A DNA stretch of 64,000 nt from Azospirillum sp051124815 (GTDB taxonomy: Bacteria > Pseudomonadota > Alphaproteobacteria > Azospirillales > Azospirillaceae): assembly GCF_051124815.1 (NCBI RefSeq), contig NZ_CP118485.1, positions 1,116,001 to 1,180,000 of the forward strand. The letters run 5' to 3'. This document shows positions 1-8,755 of this stretch, one piece after another (within the stretch, counting starts at the first letter, position 1; every line of letters begins with the position of its first letter). Under the pieces are notes generated by a model that was not told the DNA's origin, ran no database searches, and saw nothing but the letters and a program-made list of their open reading frames with translations. The position numbers and the translations under genes were made by a program.

Positions 1-2
1 CG

Positions 3-545
3 CCGGGGCTGCTGCCGATGGTGAAGCGGGCATTGCTGGCGCTGGTCGGACGCCAGGACTGGGTGGAGCCGGACGGCGACCGCGTGGCGCGCGCGCTGCG
101 CGAACGGCTGGTGGTCGACATGCTGCGGTCGGGACCGATGCGGCGCATCACCGTCCGCCACGCCGACCGGGCGACGGCTATCGATCTGCTGGGGCGGATC
201 GCCGGGGCAACCGATGCTCATCTGCGGGCGGAGGCAGCCCGGCGCAGCGCCGCGCAGATCGCCCACATCAAGCTCCGGCTCGGCGCCGTCACCGTGGCGG
301 AGCACCGGCAGGCCCTGAGCGACCTGCTGCTCGATCAGGAACGGGTGGCGATGATGATCGGCGTCGACCTGCCCTTCGCCGCCGACCTGATCCAGCCGCC
401 GGCCGCCGGCGCCCTGCCGGACTGGCCGAACCCAGCCGTCGTGGTGCCGCTGGCCGGGCTGGTCGGGCTGGTCGCCGCCGCCTTCGGCCTGTCGGCCCGC
501 CACGCGCTGATGGACCACGGCATCGGCGTGGAGGCGGCGTCATGA
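3..545 (+). CDS. Wzz-like chain-length/polysaccharide co-polymerase protein, 3' part (5' end outside window)
   Basis: The frame is open to the left edge without a stop, so the gene probably begins outside the window; the first internal ATG is at 18. The visible part is charged and probably helical (about residues 60-125), followed by a Pro-rich stretch and one membrane segment near residues 140-163. This matches the C-terminal end of Wzz/GumC-type polysaccharide co-polymerases, which have a periplasmic coiled-coil domain before a second membrane helix. No tyrosine-kinase domain follows. Its TGA overlaps the ATG of the next glycosyltransferase (ATGA at 542-545), so the two are probably translationally coupled. 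The family call rests on architecture and context. Confidence 0.55.
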   Translation, partial: PGLLPMVKRALLALVGRQDWVEPDGDRVARALRERLVVDMLRSGPMRRITVRHADRATAIDLLGRIAGATDAHLRAEAARRSAAQIAHIKLRLGAVTVAEHRQALSDLLLDQERVAMMIGVDLPFAADLIQPPAAGALPDWPNPAVVVPLAGLVGLVAAAFGLSARHALMDHGIGVEAAS

Positions 546-1603
546 CTGCTACACCGGTCTCCGGCATTCCGGTCTCTGTGGTGGTGATGACGCGCAACGA
601 GGCGGCGAATCTGCCCGTCTGCCTGCCGTCGCTCGCCCGCTTTGCCGAGTGCTTCGTGGTCGATAGCGGCAGCGTCGACGGAACGCCGGACATTGCCCGG
701 TCGCACGGCGCGCGGCTGGTGCCCTTCCGCTGGAATGGCCGCTATCCCAAGAAGAAGCAGTGGTGCCTGGATACTCTGCCCTTTGCCCATGACTGGGTTC
801 TGTTCGTCGATGCCGACGAACGGCCGACGGTGGAACTGGTGGAGGAAATCGCTCGCCTGATGGCGGACTCCCCGGCCGATGGACCGCGCCATGCCGCCTA
901 TTGGATCGACGGCCGGCCGGTCGTCCGCGGCCGGGCCCTGCGGTTCGGCTGCTGGAACCGCAAACTGGCTCTGATCGACCGCCGGCGAGTGCGATTTCCC
1001 GAACAACCCGACCTGGATGTCGCATCCATGTGGGAGGTGGAAGGGCATTACCAGCCGCAGGTTGCCGGCACGACCGGCCGGCTGCGCCAGCCGATGGACC
1101 ATGACGACGCCAAGCCGCTCTCGGCCTGGTTCGACCGGCACAACCGCTATTCCGACTGGGAGGCGGCCTTGCGTGCCGACGGCCGGATGGAGCGGCTGAT
1201 CGACGGCGAACTGGAGGCCGGCGCCGGGCCCTTCCCGGGCCTGTCCGGTCTAACCGGCCGGCGTGCGCAGAAACGGCTGTTCCACCGCTTGCCCGGCCGG
1301 CCGCTCTGGGCCTTCCTGCACGCTTATGTGCTGCGTCTCGGCGTCCTTGACGGCGCAAGGGGGCTCGACCACGCGCTGGCGCGCGCGTTCTACTACTGGC
1401 AGGTCGGCGTGAAGATGCGCTCGGCCGCACAGGCGCGGGATTCGGCCGTTCGCTTTCCGCCGGTCGGCAGCTCGCCCGGTCGTCCTCCGTCCGTTCGTTC
1501 CGGAAGCGAGGCTTACTCTTCGAGTAAGGCGATGCGGTCGCCGCCCAGCGCCTTCAGCAGGTCGAAGGTGCGCTTGCGCACGCCCGGATCCTCGATCCGG
1601 TAA
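542..1603 (+). CDS. Family 2 glycosyltransferase (WaaE/KdtX-like)
   Basis: A GT-A fold family 2 glycosyltransferase. The N-terminal strand VVVMTRNEAANLP (about residues 13-25) and the acidic DADE motif at about 90-93 (nucleotide-sugar and metal binding) are clear. KKKQWC precedes it, as in the WaaE/KdtX group that adds sugars to lipopolysaccharide core or exopolysaccharide. A cytoplasmic, membrane-associated enzyme is expected; donor and acceptor cannot be read from sequence. The start overlaps the upstream stop (ATGA). The recognisable protein seems to end near residue 300 (YYWQVGVKM); the last 50 or so residues are low-complexity Ser/Pro/Arg and run antisense into the 3' end of the XRE gene, so the natural stop may have been lost. 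Confidence 0.8.
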   Translation: MTATPVSGIPVSVVVMTRNEAANLPVCLPSLARFAECFVVDSGSVDGTPDIARSHGARLVPFRWNGRYPKKKQWCLDTLPFAHDWVLFVDADERPTVELVEEIARLMADSPADGPRHAAYWIDGRPVVRGRALRFGCWNRKLALIDRRRVRFPEQPDLDVASMWEVEGHYQPQVAGTTGRLRQPMDHDDAKPLSAWFDRHNRYSDWEAALRADGRMERLIDGELEAGAGPFPGLSGLTGRRAQKRLFHRLPGRPLWAFLHAYVLRLGVLDGARGLDHALARAFYYWQVGVKMRSAAQARDSAVRFPPVGSSPGRPPSVRSGSEAYSSSKAMRSPPSAFSRSKVRLRTPGSSIR

Positions 1604-1980
1604 TAGGCCCGGACCAGCTCCAGCGTCTCGCGGCGCGCCATCGATTCGAATTCGTCCGTCTCGCTCATGCTCTCGGCAGGGGATTCGGCGGTGATCTGGT
1701 CGGGCGACGGCATGTCGTCGAAGAAGTAGCTGACCGGCACGCCCAGGACCTGCGAAAGGTTGTAAAGGCGGCTGGCGCTGATGCGGTTCGACCCGCGCTC
1801 GTACTTCTGCAGCTGCTGGAAGGTAATCCCGACCGCCTCGCCCAGCTTTTCCTGACTCAGGCCGAGCAGGGTGCGGCGAAGCCGCAGGCGGGCGCCGACA
1901 TGGATGTCGATGGGGTTGGGACCTTCGCCGCGGCGCGACAGGGTATGGGCAGGGGCGAGTTTGGTCTTGGTCGCGCTCAT
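1513..1980 (-). CDS. XRE-family helix-turn-helix regulator
   Basis: A 155-residue DNA-binding protein. The HTH_3/XRE domain is at about residues 28-85, with the recognition region GITFQQLQKYERG followed by NRISASRLYNLSQVLGV. This form, with a Ser-rich acidic linker and a C-terminal helical region (RRETLELVRAYYRI), is typical of a conserved alphaproteobacterial regulator group that includes PraR of rhizobia; orthology is not established. The start ATG at 1980 has GAGG about 8 nt upstream. The gene is convergent with the glycosyltransferase to its left and overlaps its 3' end by about 91 bp. Its position in a polysaccharide block suggests, but does not show, a role in surface or biofilm control. 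Confidence 0.85.
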   Translation of the reverse strand: MSATKTKLAPAHTLSRRGEGPNPIDIHVGARLRLRRTLLGLSQEKLGEAVGITFQQLQKYERGSNRISASRLYNLSQVLGVPVSYFFDDMPSPDQITAESPAESMSETDEFESMARRETLELVRAYYRIEDPGVRKRTFDLLKALGGDRIALLEE

Positions 1981-2114
1981 AAGTCGTACCTCGAAGGGAA
2001 AGCCGGAGGGAAGGCGCCGCGAGAATGCTTAGTTCAGAAAGTAAATTCTATGCAACCATTTGTGCGTATCAATGGCCCGTTCGGGTGGAAGTGGGAGGAC
2101 GTGAGCAAAAGACG

Positions 2115-2909
2115 TTATGTTTCCGGGCACCGGAAACGTAATTTCGCGTATGCTGAGGGAAAATGATGACGCACTGCCAGCGCGACTCGCTGAGCCGTGG
2201 CGACCGCGGCTGTGCTCACCGGACCACAGCGGTAATGGTGCCGGCGAATCGCGTCCTGCTCCCGCCGGCCGGCGGTGGCGTCGCGTTGTGACAGGCCGCC
2301 AGGTGCGAAAAGGCAGACGGGCCAGCGCAGCCGCACCGCCTCGCCGCGGCCGAGAACGGCCAGCGTGAAGGCGTAATCGGCGGCGATCCGATAGTTGGAG
2401 TCGAAGCGAAGGTCTGCCAGTGCGGAAACCCGGTAGATCATGGCCTGATGGTGGGTGAACATACCCAGCGGCGCCCAGCGGTGTGACCGGGCGCGCTTCA
2501 GGAGGATACGTCCGTCCCCCTGCCGCTCCAGCGCATCGCCGTAGAGCAGGGCGCAGTCGGAGTGCCGGGCAATGGCCTCGAGCAAACGCTCCGCGCTGTC
2601 CGCCGCCGCCAGTCTGTCGCCGGCGTTCAGAAACAGGATGTGGCTGCAGTCCAGCCGACGGGCGGTGTCGAGCAGGTCGTTCATCGCGTCATACAGCCCC
2701 GAGTCGGGGCACGACCGCCACCAGATGGGAAACTCGGCATGGGCCGCCAACCACTCCGCGGTTCCGTCGGTGGAGGCGCCGTCGGCCACCAGCCAGACGA
2801 CATCGCGACTCAGCTGACCGCGCAGACTGTCACAGGTGTCGGCCAGCCCGGTGCGGTCGTTGCGGACGACGGTCAGGATGGCGAGGCGGGGAGGGGTGGG
2901 GGCCGTCAT
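2115..2909 (-). CDS. Family 2 glycosyltransferase
   Basis: A 264-residue GT2 enzyme. The N-terminal strand LAILTVVRNDRTGLADT, then DGASTDGTAEWL and DSGLYDAMNDLL, are the nucleotide-binding elements of the WcaA-like subgroup that often modifies exopolysaccharide repeat units; FLNAGDRL supplies the acidic metal-binding motif (N-A-G-D rather than DxD). No membrane segment is present, so it is probably cytosolic or peripheral. Its ATG (2909) overlaps the TGA of the upstream export gene, indicating one minus-strand operon (export protein then glycosyltransferase). The sugar transferred is unknown. Confidence 0.8.
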   Translation of the reverse strand: MTAPTPPRLAILTVVRNDRTGLADTCDSLRGQLSRDVVWLVADGASTDGTAEWLAAHAEFPIWWRSCPDSGLYDAMNDLLDTARRLDCSHILFLNAGDRLAAADSAERLLEAIARHSDCALLYGDALERQGDGRILLKRARSHRWAPLGMFTHHQAMIYRVSALADLRFDSNYRIAADYAFTLAVLGRGEAVRLRWPVCLFAPGGLSQRDATAGRREQDAIRRHHYRCGPVSTAAVATAQRVALAVRHHFPSAYAKLRFRCPET

Positions 2910-5857
2910 CGCGTGATCACCGAGATCGAGGCGGCGGTGATCGCCAACTGGCTCAGGATGTTGCCGACTGCCTTGGTGGCGTCCAGCCCGTCGAAGGGGC
3001 GCGGATCGCGGGGCACCACCAGGATCGAACCCGGCGGTATAGCGTCCACCCGGTGGTTCCAGGAGGACAGCGCCAGCGGCCGGGCCCGCCCGTCGGGCAG
3101 GACCAGGAAGCTGCGCCCGGTGTCGGCATCGCGGGTGGTGCCGCCGGCCTCGCCGAGATAATCCTCCGCCGTCTTGCCGCTGACGAACTGTGCGGCGGTG
3201 GGGTGCAGCACCTCGCCGGAGACCGCCACGGTCAACGGCCGTTTGGGGATCAGGATGCGGTCGTCGGGCTCCAGCAGCGGGTCCAGTTCCGGCCGGCCGC
3301 GCAGGACGGCGGGGTCCGCCTCGACCACCACGCGGCCGAGCGGTTCGGCGCCGCGTAGTTGGGCCGCGAGTTGGCGTGCCAGCGCCACATTCTCCGCCTT
3401 TACCGGTTCCCCCCTCTCCACCTCCAGCGCCAGCGTCCGTTCCAGCTCGCGCGCCTGCCGCTGGAACTGCTCCTTCTCGCGCCGGCGCTCGCTCTCGCGG
3501 GTCAAGACCGCCCCGGCGGGATAGGCGTCGTCCAGCAGGCCGCCGGCCCGCGCGATCAGCGAGGACAGCGTCTCGCCGCGGCCGATGTCGTAGCGGCCGG
3601 GACGGCGTACCGCCCCTTCGATGGCCACGGCGCGCGATTCCAGCGCCTGCGGTCGCGGATTGATCCGCAGCGCATCGCCGGGGCCGACAAATCGCCCGCC
3701 GTCGCGGGAAAGATCGACGCTGCTGCGTGTGCCGTCGGCGGCCGTCAGTTCCGCCACCGCCGGGTCGGCATCGGCGGACAGCCCGCCCGCCGCCGCGACA
3801 AGTGCCGACAGCGGCGTACGGTCGGCGACCGGGTAGCCGCCGGGATCGCGCACCGCGCCGCGCACCTGCACCGTCCGCTCGCCGATCACCGCGACGATGG
3901 CGGGATCGAGCAGGGCCGCCAGCATCGGCGGCTCGCTTTCACCGTCCGCCTTGGCGTCGGCCACTGTTTCGGCGGGCTTTTCCAGGCTGCGGATGTCGTC
4001 GGCGGCGAACAGGTGGATGCGGTCGCCGTCGGCCAGCCCGCGATCCGCCCGCCCGGCGGCGACCTCCTGCGGAGAGAAGGGCAGATAGAGCCGGGTCAGG
4101 GTCCGCCGGTCGTATCGCTCGACGATGCCCAGCAGCGGATAGATGTCGCGCTTCAGCAGCTTGCCGTTGGCCAGCGCCTTGCGCAATGTGGTTCCGGCCG
4201 CCAGCCGGCGGGTGCCGGGGTGGCGGACATGGCCGATCAGCTCGTACTGCGGCGCGTCCGACTCGATGATGGTCTCGCGGGCGCCGGCGCTTTCCGCCCC
4301 ATCGGATGCGGTATCGGCCACGGGATAGAAGCCGGGGCGCGGCACGCCAGTCAGGCGCAGAACCGAATGGCGCAGGGCCAGCGGCAGCAGGTCGGGCACC
4401 GCGGCGAACAGCGGCGGACAGGGCGTGCGGGCGCCGGTCAGCGTGACGGCGGCGCGGGCCTGCGGTCCGGTGGCGAGCGGACCGTCCGGTTCCGCCGCCA
4501 GGGTTCTGGCGAGCGCGACCAGTCCGGGGCAGGCATCCTGCGGCGGCTGTCGGTCGCCGCGCAGAATGGTCAGCACAGGCTCCGAGGTCAGGAAATCGAC
4601 GTCCGCCGTCCCCAGCACATAGAGCGTGTCGCCTTCGGCCAATCCGCGGCGGTCCCTGCCATTCAGGACGGCCGACAGGGAGACCGGCCGCAGGGCGCGC
4701 GCACCGGTGGTGGGGACGGTGCTTTCCAGGGCGGCGAAGGGCAGATAGGGATCGGGACGCAGATCCGTGCGGGAAAGCAGTCCGGGCAACGTCTCCGCCC
4801 GGGTCCAGGCACGCGGGCCGGGACGCAGGACATGCCCCACCAGCCGCACCTCGCCGCGACGGTCCTCGCGCCGTGGGGCGAGCAGCAGCAGGTCGCCGTC
4901 GCCGAAGCGCCTGGCATCGCCATCCGCGACTTCCTCCGTCGTCTCCTCGCCGGCGGGGCCGATGCCGAATCGGAGCAGCCTTCCCTGGCCGGGCCGCAGC
5001 GGGCCGCCGGCAAGGTCGCGTAACTCCGCCGCCGACAGCGGGCCGCCGCCGGGCGGAAGTTCGTAGATCCCCGGCCGTTTCACCGGGCCGGCAACGGCGA
5101 CCGTGGCGCCCAGCGGCGGCACGAACAGGCGGTCACCATCGCGCAGCGGCATGTCCGCATTGCCGGGGGCACCGGCGATCTGCAGAGCATAAAGGTCGAC
5201 GGTGACGCCGCCGCCCGCCCGCATCAGACGGACGGCGCGCAGGCTGCCGCCGCGTTCCACCCCACCGGCCGCGGACAGCGCGTCCAGAACGGTGGCGAAG
5301 GCGCTGATCTCCTGCCGGCCGGGCCGACGGACCGCACCGGTGACCAGAACGCCGATCCGCCGCACCTCCGCCAGCGAAGCGAAGGCGTCGGTGTTGGGCC
5401 AGGTGGCGGCAGTGGCGGCGGCAAGGTCCCGCCGCAGGGCATCCAGCGTCAGGCCGGCGGCGGTCAGCGGGCGCAGGTCGTCCACCACCAACTGGCCGTT
5501 GCGGTCGACGGTGAAGCGTTTGCTGAAGGATTTCTGGCCGCGCAGGGTCACCAGAACGGCGTCACCGGTGTTCAGCACGTAATCGCCCTGAATGGCGCCG
5601 GGTGCGGTGTCGATCCTTTCCGTGGCGTCCGCGGCGGGGGCGAACAGGTCGTAGCCGAACTGGCGCAGCGGCTCGCCGGCGCGGGACGAGAAGGCAGCTT
5701 CGAGGGGAGAGGCGGAAGTGTCCGCGGCGTGTTCGGGAGATTGCGACAATGGCTGGTCAGTTCGCGTCGGCCCGGCGGCCAACACGGCGAACGCCCACAG
5801 AATCGGCGCCGCCCCCGGCACCAGTCGGGCGAATATCCTGCACACAGCAGCAAGCAT
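2906..5857 (-). CDS. Very large SLBB-repeat polysaccharide export protein
   Basis: About 983 residues from ATG 5857; the frame continues to a weak TTG at 5941. I prefer 5857 because it places a hydrophobic signal-like stretch (ILWAFAVLAAG) near the N-terminus. No lipobox Cys follows, unlike classic Wza. A Poly_export domain lies in the first 200 residues (GDAVLVTLRG, later LVVDDLRPL). At least seven segments with the pattern GxVxxPG, the hallmark of SLBB beta-grasp domains, are spread along the chain, for example GAVRRPG (twice), GPVKRPG, GHVRHPG and GAVRDPG. Wza-type exporters are usually about 350-400 residues, so this is an unusually long member. It probably forms an outer-membrane or periplasmic conduit for exopolysaccharide and is coupled to the downstream glycosyltransferase. 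Confidence 0.8.
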   Translation of the reverse strand: MLAAVCRIFARLVPGAAPILWAFAVLAAGPTRTDQPLSQSPEHAADTSASPLEAAFSSRAGEPLRQFGYDLFAPAADATERIDTAPGAIQGDYVLNTGDAVLVTLRGQKSFSKRFTVDRNGQLVVDDLRPLTAAGLTLDALRRDLAAATAATWPNTDAFASLAEVRRIGVLVTGAVRRPGRQEISAFATVLDALSAAGGVERGGSLRAVRLMRAGGGVTVDLYALQIAGAPGNADMPLRDGDRLFVPPLGATVAVAGPVKRPGIYELPPGGGPLSAAELRDLAGGPLRPGQGRLLRFGIGPAGEETTEEVADGDARRFGDGDLLLLAPRREDRRGEVRLVGHVLRPGPRAWTRAETLPGLLSRTDLRPDPYLPFAALESTVPTTGARALRPVSLSAVLNGRDRRGLAEGDTLYVLGTADVDFLTSEPVLTILRGDRQPPQDACPGLVALARTLAAEPDGPLATGPQARAAVTLTGARTPCPPLFAAVPDLLPLALRHSVLRLTGVPRPGFYPVADTASDGAESAGARETIIESDAPQYELIGHVRHPGTRRLAAGTTLRKALANGKLLKRDIYPLLGIVERYDRRTLTRLYLPFSPQEVAAGRADRGLADGDRIHLFAADDIRSLEKPAETVADAKADGESEPPMLAALLDPAIVAVIGERTVQVRGAVRDPGGYPVADRTPLSALVAAAGGLSADADPAVAELTAADGTRSSVDLSRDGGRFVGPGDALRINPRPQALESRAVAIEGAVRRPGRYDIGRGETLSSLIARAGGLLDDAYPAGAVLTRESERRREKEQFQRQARELERTLALEVERGEPVKAENVALARQLAAQLRGAEPLGRVVVEADPAVLRGRPELDPLLEPDDRILIPKRPLTVAVSGEVLHPTAAQFVSGKTAEDYLGEAGGTTRDADTGRSFLVLPDGRARPLALSSWNHRVDAIPPGSILVVPRDPRPFDGLDATKAVGNILSQLAITAASISVITR

Positions 5858-6079
5858 CGATGTCCAACAACCCAATCCGCCACCCGCACAGCGCGAGCGA
5901 CAGGCAATGAACACTATTGCGTGTATTCGGCCGAAAGGCAATGGTCCGCGTCCGGGTCGCCATGCAAAAGGCCATCATCCGCCGCCGCTCCGGCGGGTCT
6001 ATGATGGGACGGACATGTGCCGGCCTGGACAGCTTCCCGGCGGCGGAACAGTCTTGGAACAATCAGGGAAACCAGTGGC

Positions 6080-7114
6080 GTGATCGTCATTCACAGCGAA
6101 GAGCACCGGCTGCAGGCCGGCCGGTCCGAACTCAACGACGGCCAACTCGTCCCCTGTTACGAGAAGCCGGCCCGCGCCGACATCGTCCGGGCGCGGCTCG
6201 AGGCGGTGGGGCTGGGTCCGATCGTGGAACCCACCCGCTACGGCCTCGCCCCGCTGCAACGGGTGCATGACGCCGGTTATCTCGCCTTTCTGCAGACCGC
6301 CTGGGACGATTGGGTGAAGGAACATGGCGCCGACATCGACGCGCTGCCGCTGAACTGGGTGGCGCCGGGCATGTCGCGGCGCCGGGTGCCGCGCTCCATC
6401 GACGGGCGACTCGGCTTCTATTCCTTCGATGCCGGCACGCCGATCACCGCCGGCACCTGGCGGGCCGCCACCGCCGCCGCCGACAGCGCGTTGACCGGCG
6501 CCGACCGCCTGCAGGCCGGCGACCACAGCGCCTTCGCGCTGTGCCGTCCGCCCGGACACCATGCCGGCCATGCCTTCTACGGCGGCTATTGCTTTCTGAA
6601 CAACGCGGCGATTGCAGCGCAGTCGCTGCGCGACGGCGGGGCCACGCGGGTGGCGGTGCTGGACGTCGACTATCACCACGGCAACGGCACGCAGGAGATC
6701 TTCTGGGAGCGCGGCGACGTGCTGTTCGTGTCGATCCATGCCGATCCGGCCGACGAATTCCCCTATTTCTGCGGCCATGCCGACGAGACCGGGGCCGGGG
6801 CGGGGGAGGGGGCAAACCTGAACCTGACCTTGCCCTGGGGGACCGATTGGGACGGCTATGCCCAGGCGCTGGCCGCCGCGACGGCCCGCATCCGCGCCTT
6901 CGGCGCCGATGCGCTGGTGCTGTCGCTGGGGGCGGACACCTATGGCGGCGACCCGATCTCCCGCTTCCGCCTGCTGTCGGAGGATTTCCTGCGCATGGGC
7001 GCGGGCATCGCCGCCATCGGCCTGCCGACCCTGTTCGTCATGGAGGGTGGCTATGCCGTCGACGACCTCGGCGTGAATGTGGCCAACGTCCTGACCGGCT
7101 TCGAGCAGGGCTGA
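6080..7114 (+). CDS. Histone deacetylase family amidohydrolase, acetylpolyamine amidohydrolase-like
   Basis: A zinc-dependent deacetylase of the arginase/HDAC fold, about 344 residues from GTG 6080. That start places VIHSEEHRL at the N-terminus, as in bacterial acetylpolyamine amidohydrolases; an ATG at 6017 would add 21 unrelated residues. Catalytic and metal motifs are intact: RPPGHHAGH (active-site His pair), DVDYHHGNGTQ (zinc Asp/His), LGADTYGGDP (zinc Asp) and MEGGYAV (transition-state Tyr). The enzyme is expected to remove acetyl groups from acetylated putrescine, cadaverine or longer polyamines in the cytoplasm. A putative N-carbamoylputrescine amidase lies 0.7 kb downstream, which supports a polyamine role. 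A generic HDAC-like activity on another amide remains possible. Confidence 0.85.
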   Translation: MIVIHSEEHRLQAGRSELNDGQLVPCYEKPARADIVRARLEAVGLGPIVEPTRYGLAPLQRVHDAGYLAFLQTAWDDWVKEHGADIDALPLNWVAPGMSRRRVPRSIDGRLGFYSFDAGTPITAGTWRAATAAADSALTGADRLQAGDHSAFALCRPPGHHAGHAFYGGYCFLNNAAIAAQSLRDGGATRVAVLDVDYHHGNGTQEIFWERGDVLFVSIHADPADEFPYFCGHADETGAGAGEGANLNLTLPWGTDWDGYAQALAAATARIRAFGADALVLSLGADTYGGDPISRFRLLSEDFLRMGAGIAAIGLPTLFVMEGGYAVDDLGVNVANVLTGFEQG

Positions 7115-7206
7115 GCGGGGGCAGCGCAGCCCGATGGCGGTCGCACCGTTGCCGGTGCGGCCGAATCGTCCTAAATTGAAGGGAAGTTCGACCTCTTTTC
7201 TTGAGG

Positions 7207-7794
7207 ATGCGGGCGGTGGCTGCCGATCTCTCCATCACCAGCCCGTCCATCGGGACCTTTGCCGCCCAGCGCAGCCAGCCGCTGCGGCGGGACGGGAAGG
7301 ATTTGTCCGTCGGGAAGGATGGTGCCGGAGGGAAGAGCCAGGGCGGCTCCACCGACACCGTCACCCTGTCCGACGCGGCGCAGCAGCAGGTCCAGAAGCT
7401 CAAGCAGGCCGACACCAGCGTCCGCCAGCACGAGGCGGCGCATCAGGCGGCCGGCGGCGCCCAGGCCGGCGGCGCCTCCTTCACCTTCACCCGCGGGCCG
7501 GACGGCAAGAACTACGCCACCGCCGGCGAGGTGCCGATCGACGTCAGCCCTGAATCGGAACCGGCCGCCACCATCGCCAAGATGGAGCAGGTGAAGGCCG
7601 CAGCCCTTGCGCCGGCCGACCCGTCGCCGCAGGATCTTCGTGTCGCGGCCCAGGCGGACGCCGCGAAGCTGCAGGCCCAGTCGGAACAGCGCCGGCAGGG
7701 TGGGGACACCGCCTCCGGACGCGCTGCTGCAGCCTATGGCGCGGCGCAGGCCCTGGGCAATTCCGCCGGAGCGGGGAGGGGGCTGACGGTCTGA
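7207..7794 (+). CDS. SprA-related putative metalloprotease (CJM1_0395-like family)
   Basis: About 195 residues. The core VRQHEAAHQAAGG carries a zincin-like HExxH signature (H-E-A-A-H), followed by FTFTRGPDGKNYATAGEVPID, split here as FTFTRGPDG and YATAGEVPID, which is the conserved segment of the SprA-related family. The C-terminal half is Ala/Gln-rich and probably disordered or helical. No signal peptide is obvious. Protease activity has not, to my knowledge, been generally shown for this family. Start choice is uncertain: TTG 7201, ATG 7207 or GTG 7216. GTG 7216 has the best-spaced Shine-Dalgarno (GAGG at 7203-7206). The gene lies between the two putative polyamine hydrolases, with no evident functional link. 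Confidence 0.7.
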   Translation: MRAVAADLSITSPSIGTFAAQRSQPLRRDGKDLSVGKDGAGGKSQGGSTDTVTLSDAAQQQVQKLKQADTSVRQHEAAHQAAGGAQAGGASFTFTRGPDGKNYATAGEVPIDVSPESEPAATIAKMEQVKAAALAPADPSPQDLRVAAQADAAKLQAQSEQRRQGGDTASGRAAAAYGAAQALGNSAGAGRGLTV

Positions 7795-7846
7795 CGCCGC
7801 GCGGCGTCGACACCGCTCTTCCGCAGCTCCTCCCCGTCCGACCCGA

Positions 7847-8755
7847 TCAGCGACGCGGAGTCGTCTCGCCGTCCAGCGTCAGCAAGGCGCCGTACAGCTC
7901 CGGACGGCGGTCGCGGAAGACGCCCCAGGAGGCGCGCTGTGCCGCGATCCGGTCGAGGTCGAAGGTGGCGGTCAGGATCGTCCGGCTCTCACGGTCGGCC
8001 TGTGCCACGATCTCCCCCTGCGGCCCGGCGATGAAGGAGGAGCCGTAGAAGGTCAGCGCGCAGCTTTCCCCCTGCTCCACCCCGACGCGGTTGGAGGCGA
8101 CCAGCGGCATCAGGTTGGCGCCGGCATGGCCCTGCATCACCCGCGTCCAATGGCCCTGGCTGTCGATGGCCGAATCCTGCGGCTCCGAACCGATGGCGGT
8201 CGGATAGAGCAGGATCTCCGCCCCCTTCAGCGCCATGACGCGGGCGGTCTCCGGGAACCACTGGTCCCAGCAGATGGCGCAGCCGACGGTGGCGTAGCGG
8301 GTCTTGAACACCGGGATCCCGGTGTCGCCGGGGCTGAAATAGAACTTTTCCTGATAGCCGGGGCCGTCGGGGATGTGGGACTTGCGGTAGACGCCCAGCA
8401 GGCTTCCGTCGGCATCGACCATGGCCATCGAGTTGTAATAGGCGTTGCGCGCCTTCTCGAAGAAACTGACGGGAATCACCACCGACAGCTCGCGGGCCAG
8501 GGCCTGCATGCGCCCGATCACCGAATGCCCCTCGGCGGGAGCGGCCAGTTCGAACAGCGACTGCTTCTGGTCCTTGCAGAAATAGGGGGTCTCGAACAGC
8601 TCCTGCGGCAGGATGATCTGCGCGCCCTTGCCGGCGGCCTCGCGAATCAGCGATTCGACGCCGTCGACGTTGGCGGCACGGTCCCAGCTGCAGGCCATCT
8701 GGGTGGCGGCGACGGTGACGGTACGGGACGAGGGAACGGTCGTCGAAGCAGTCAT
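7847..8755 (-). CDS. aguB: N-carbamoylputrescine amidase
   Basis: A 302-residue nitrilase-superfamily C-N hydrolase. The Glu-Lys-Cys triad is visible: E52 in LPQELFETPYF, K125 in YRKSHIPDG and C162 in CAICWDQWFPE. Those flanks, especially ICWDQWFPE and SHIPDGPGYQEKFYF, are characteristic of AguB rather than other nitrilases. The reaction expected is hydrolysis of N-carbamoylputrescine to putrescine, CO2 and ammonia, the last step of the agmatine route. No agmatine deiminase (aguA) gene, its usual partner, is in the window. The gene is convergent with the SprA-like gene, and its ATG has AGGAG about 15 nt upstream. Confidence 0.88.
   Translation of the reverse strand: MTASTTVPSSRTVTVAATQMACSWDRAANVDGVESLIREAAGKGAQIILPQELFETPYFCKDQKQSLFELAAPAEGHSVIGRMQALARELSVVIPVSFFEKARNAYYNSMAMVDADGSLLGVYRKSHIPDGPGYQEKFYFSPGDTGIPVFKTRYATVGCAICWDQWFPETARVMALKGAEILLYPTAIGSEPQDSAIDSQGHWTRVMQGHAGANLMPLVASNRVGVEQGESCALTFYGSSFIAGPQGEIVAQADRESRTILTATFDLDRIAAQRASWGVFRDRRPELYGALLTLDGETTPRR

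Noticed and set aside
7793..7808. 16-bp palindrome GACGCCGCGCGGCGTC at the end of the SprA-like gene
   Set aside because: No loop and no T run; self-complementary GC runs of this length can arise by chance in this composition, so it is not listed as a terminator.
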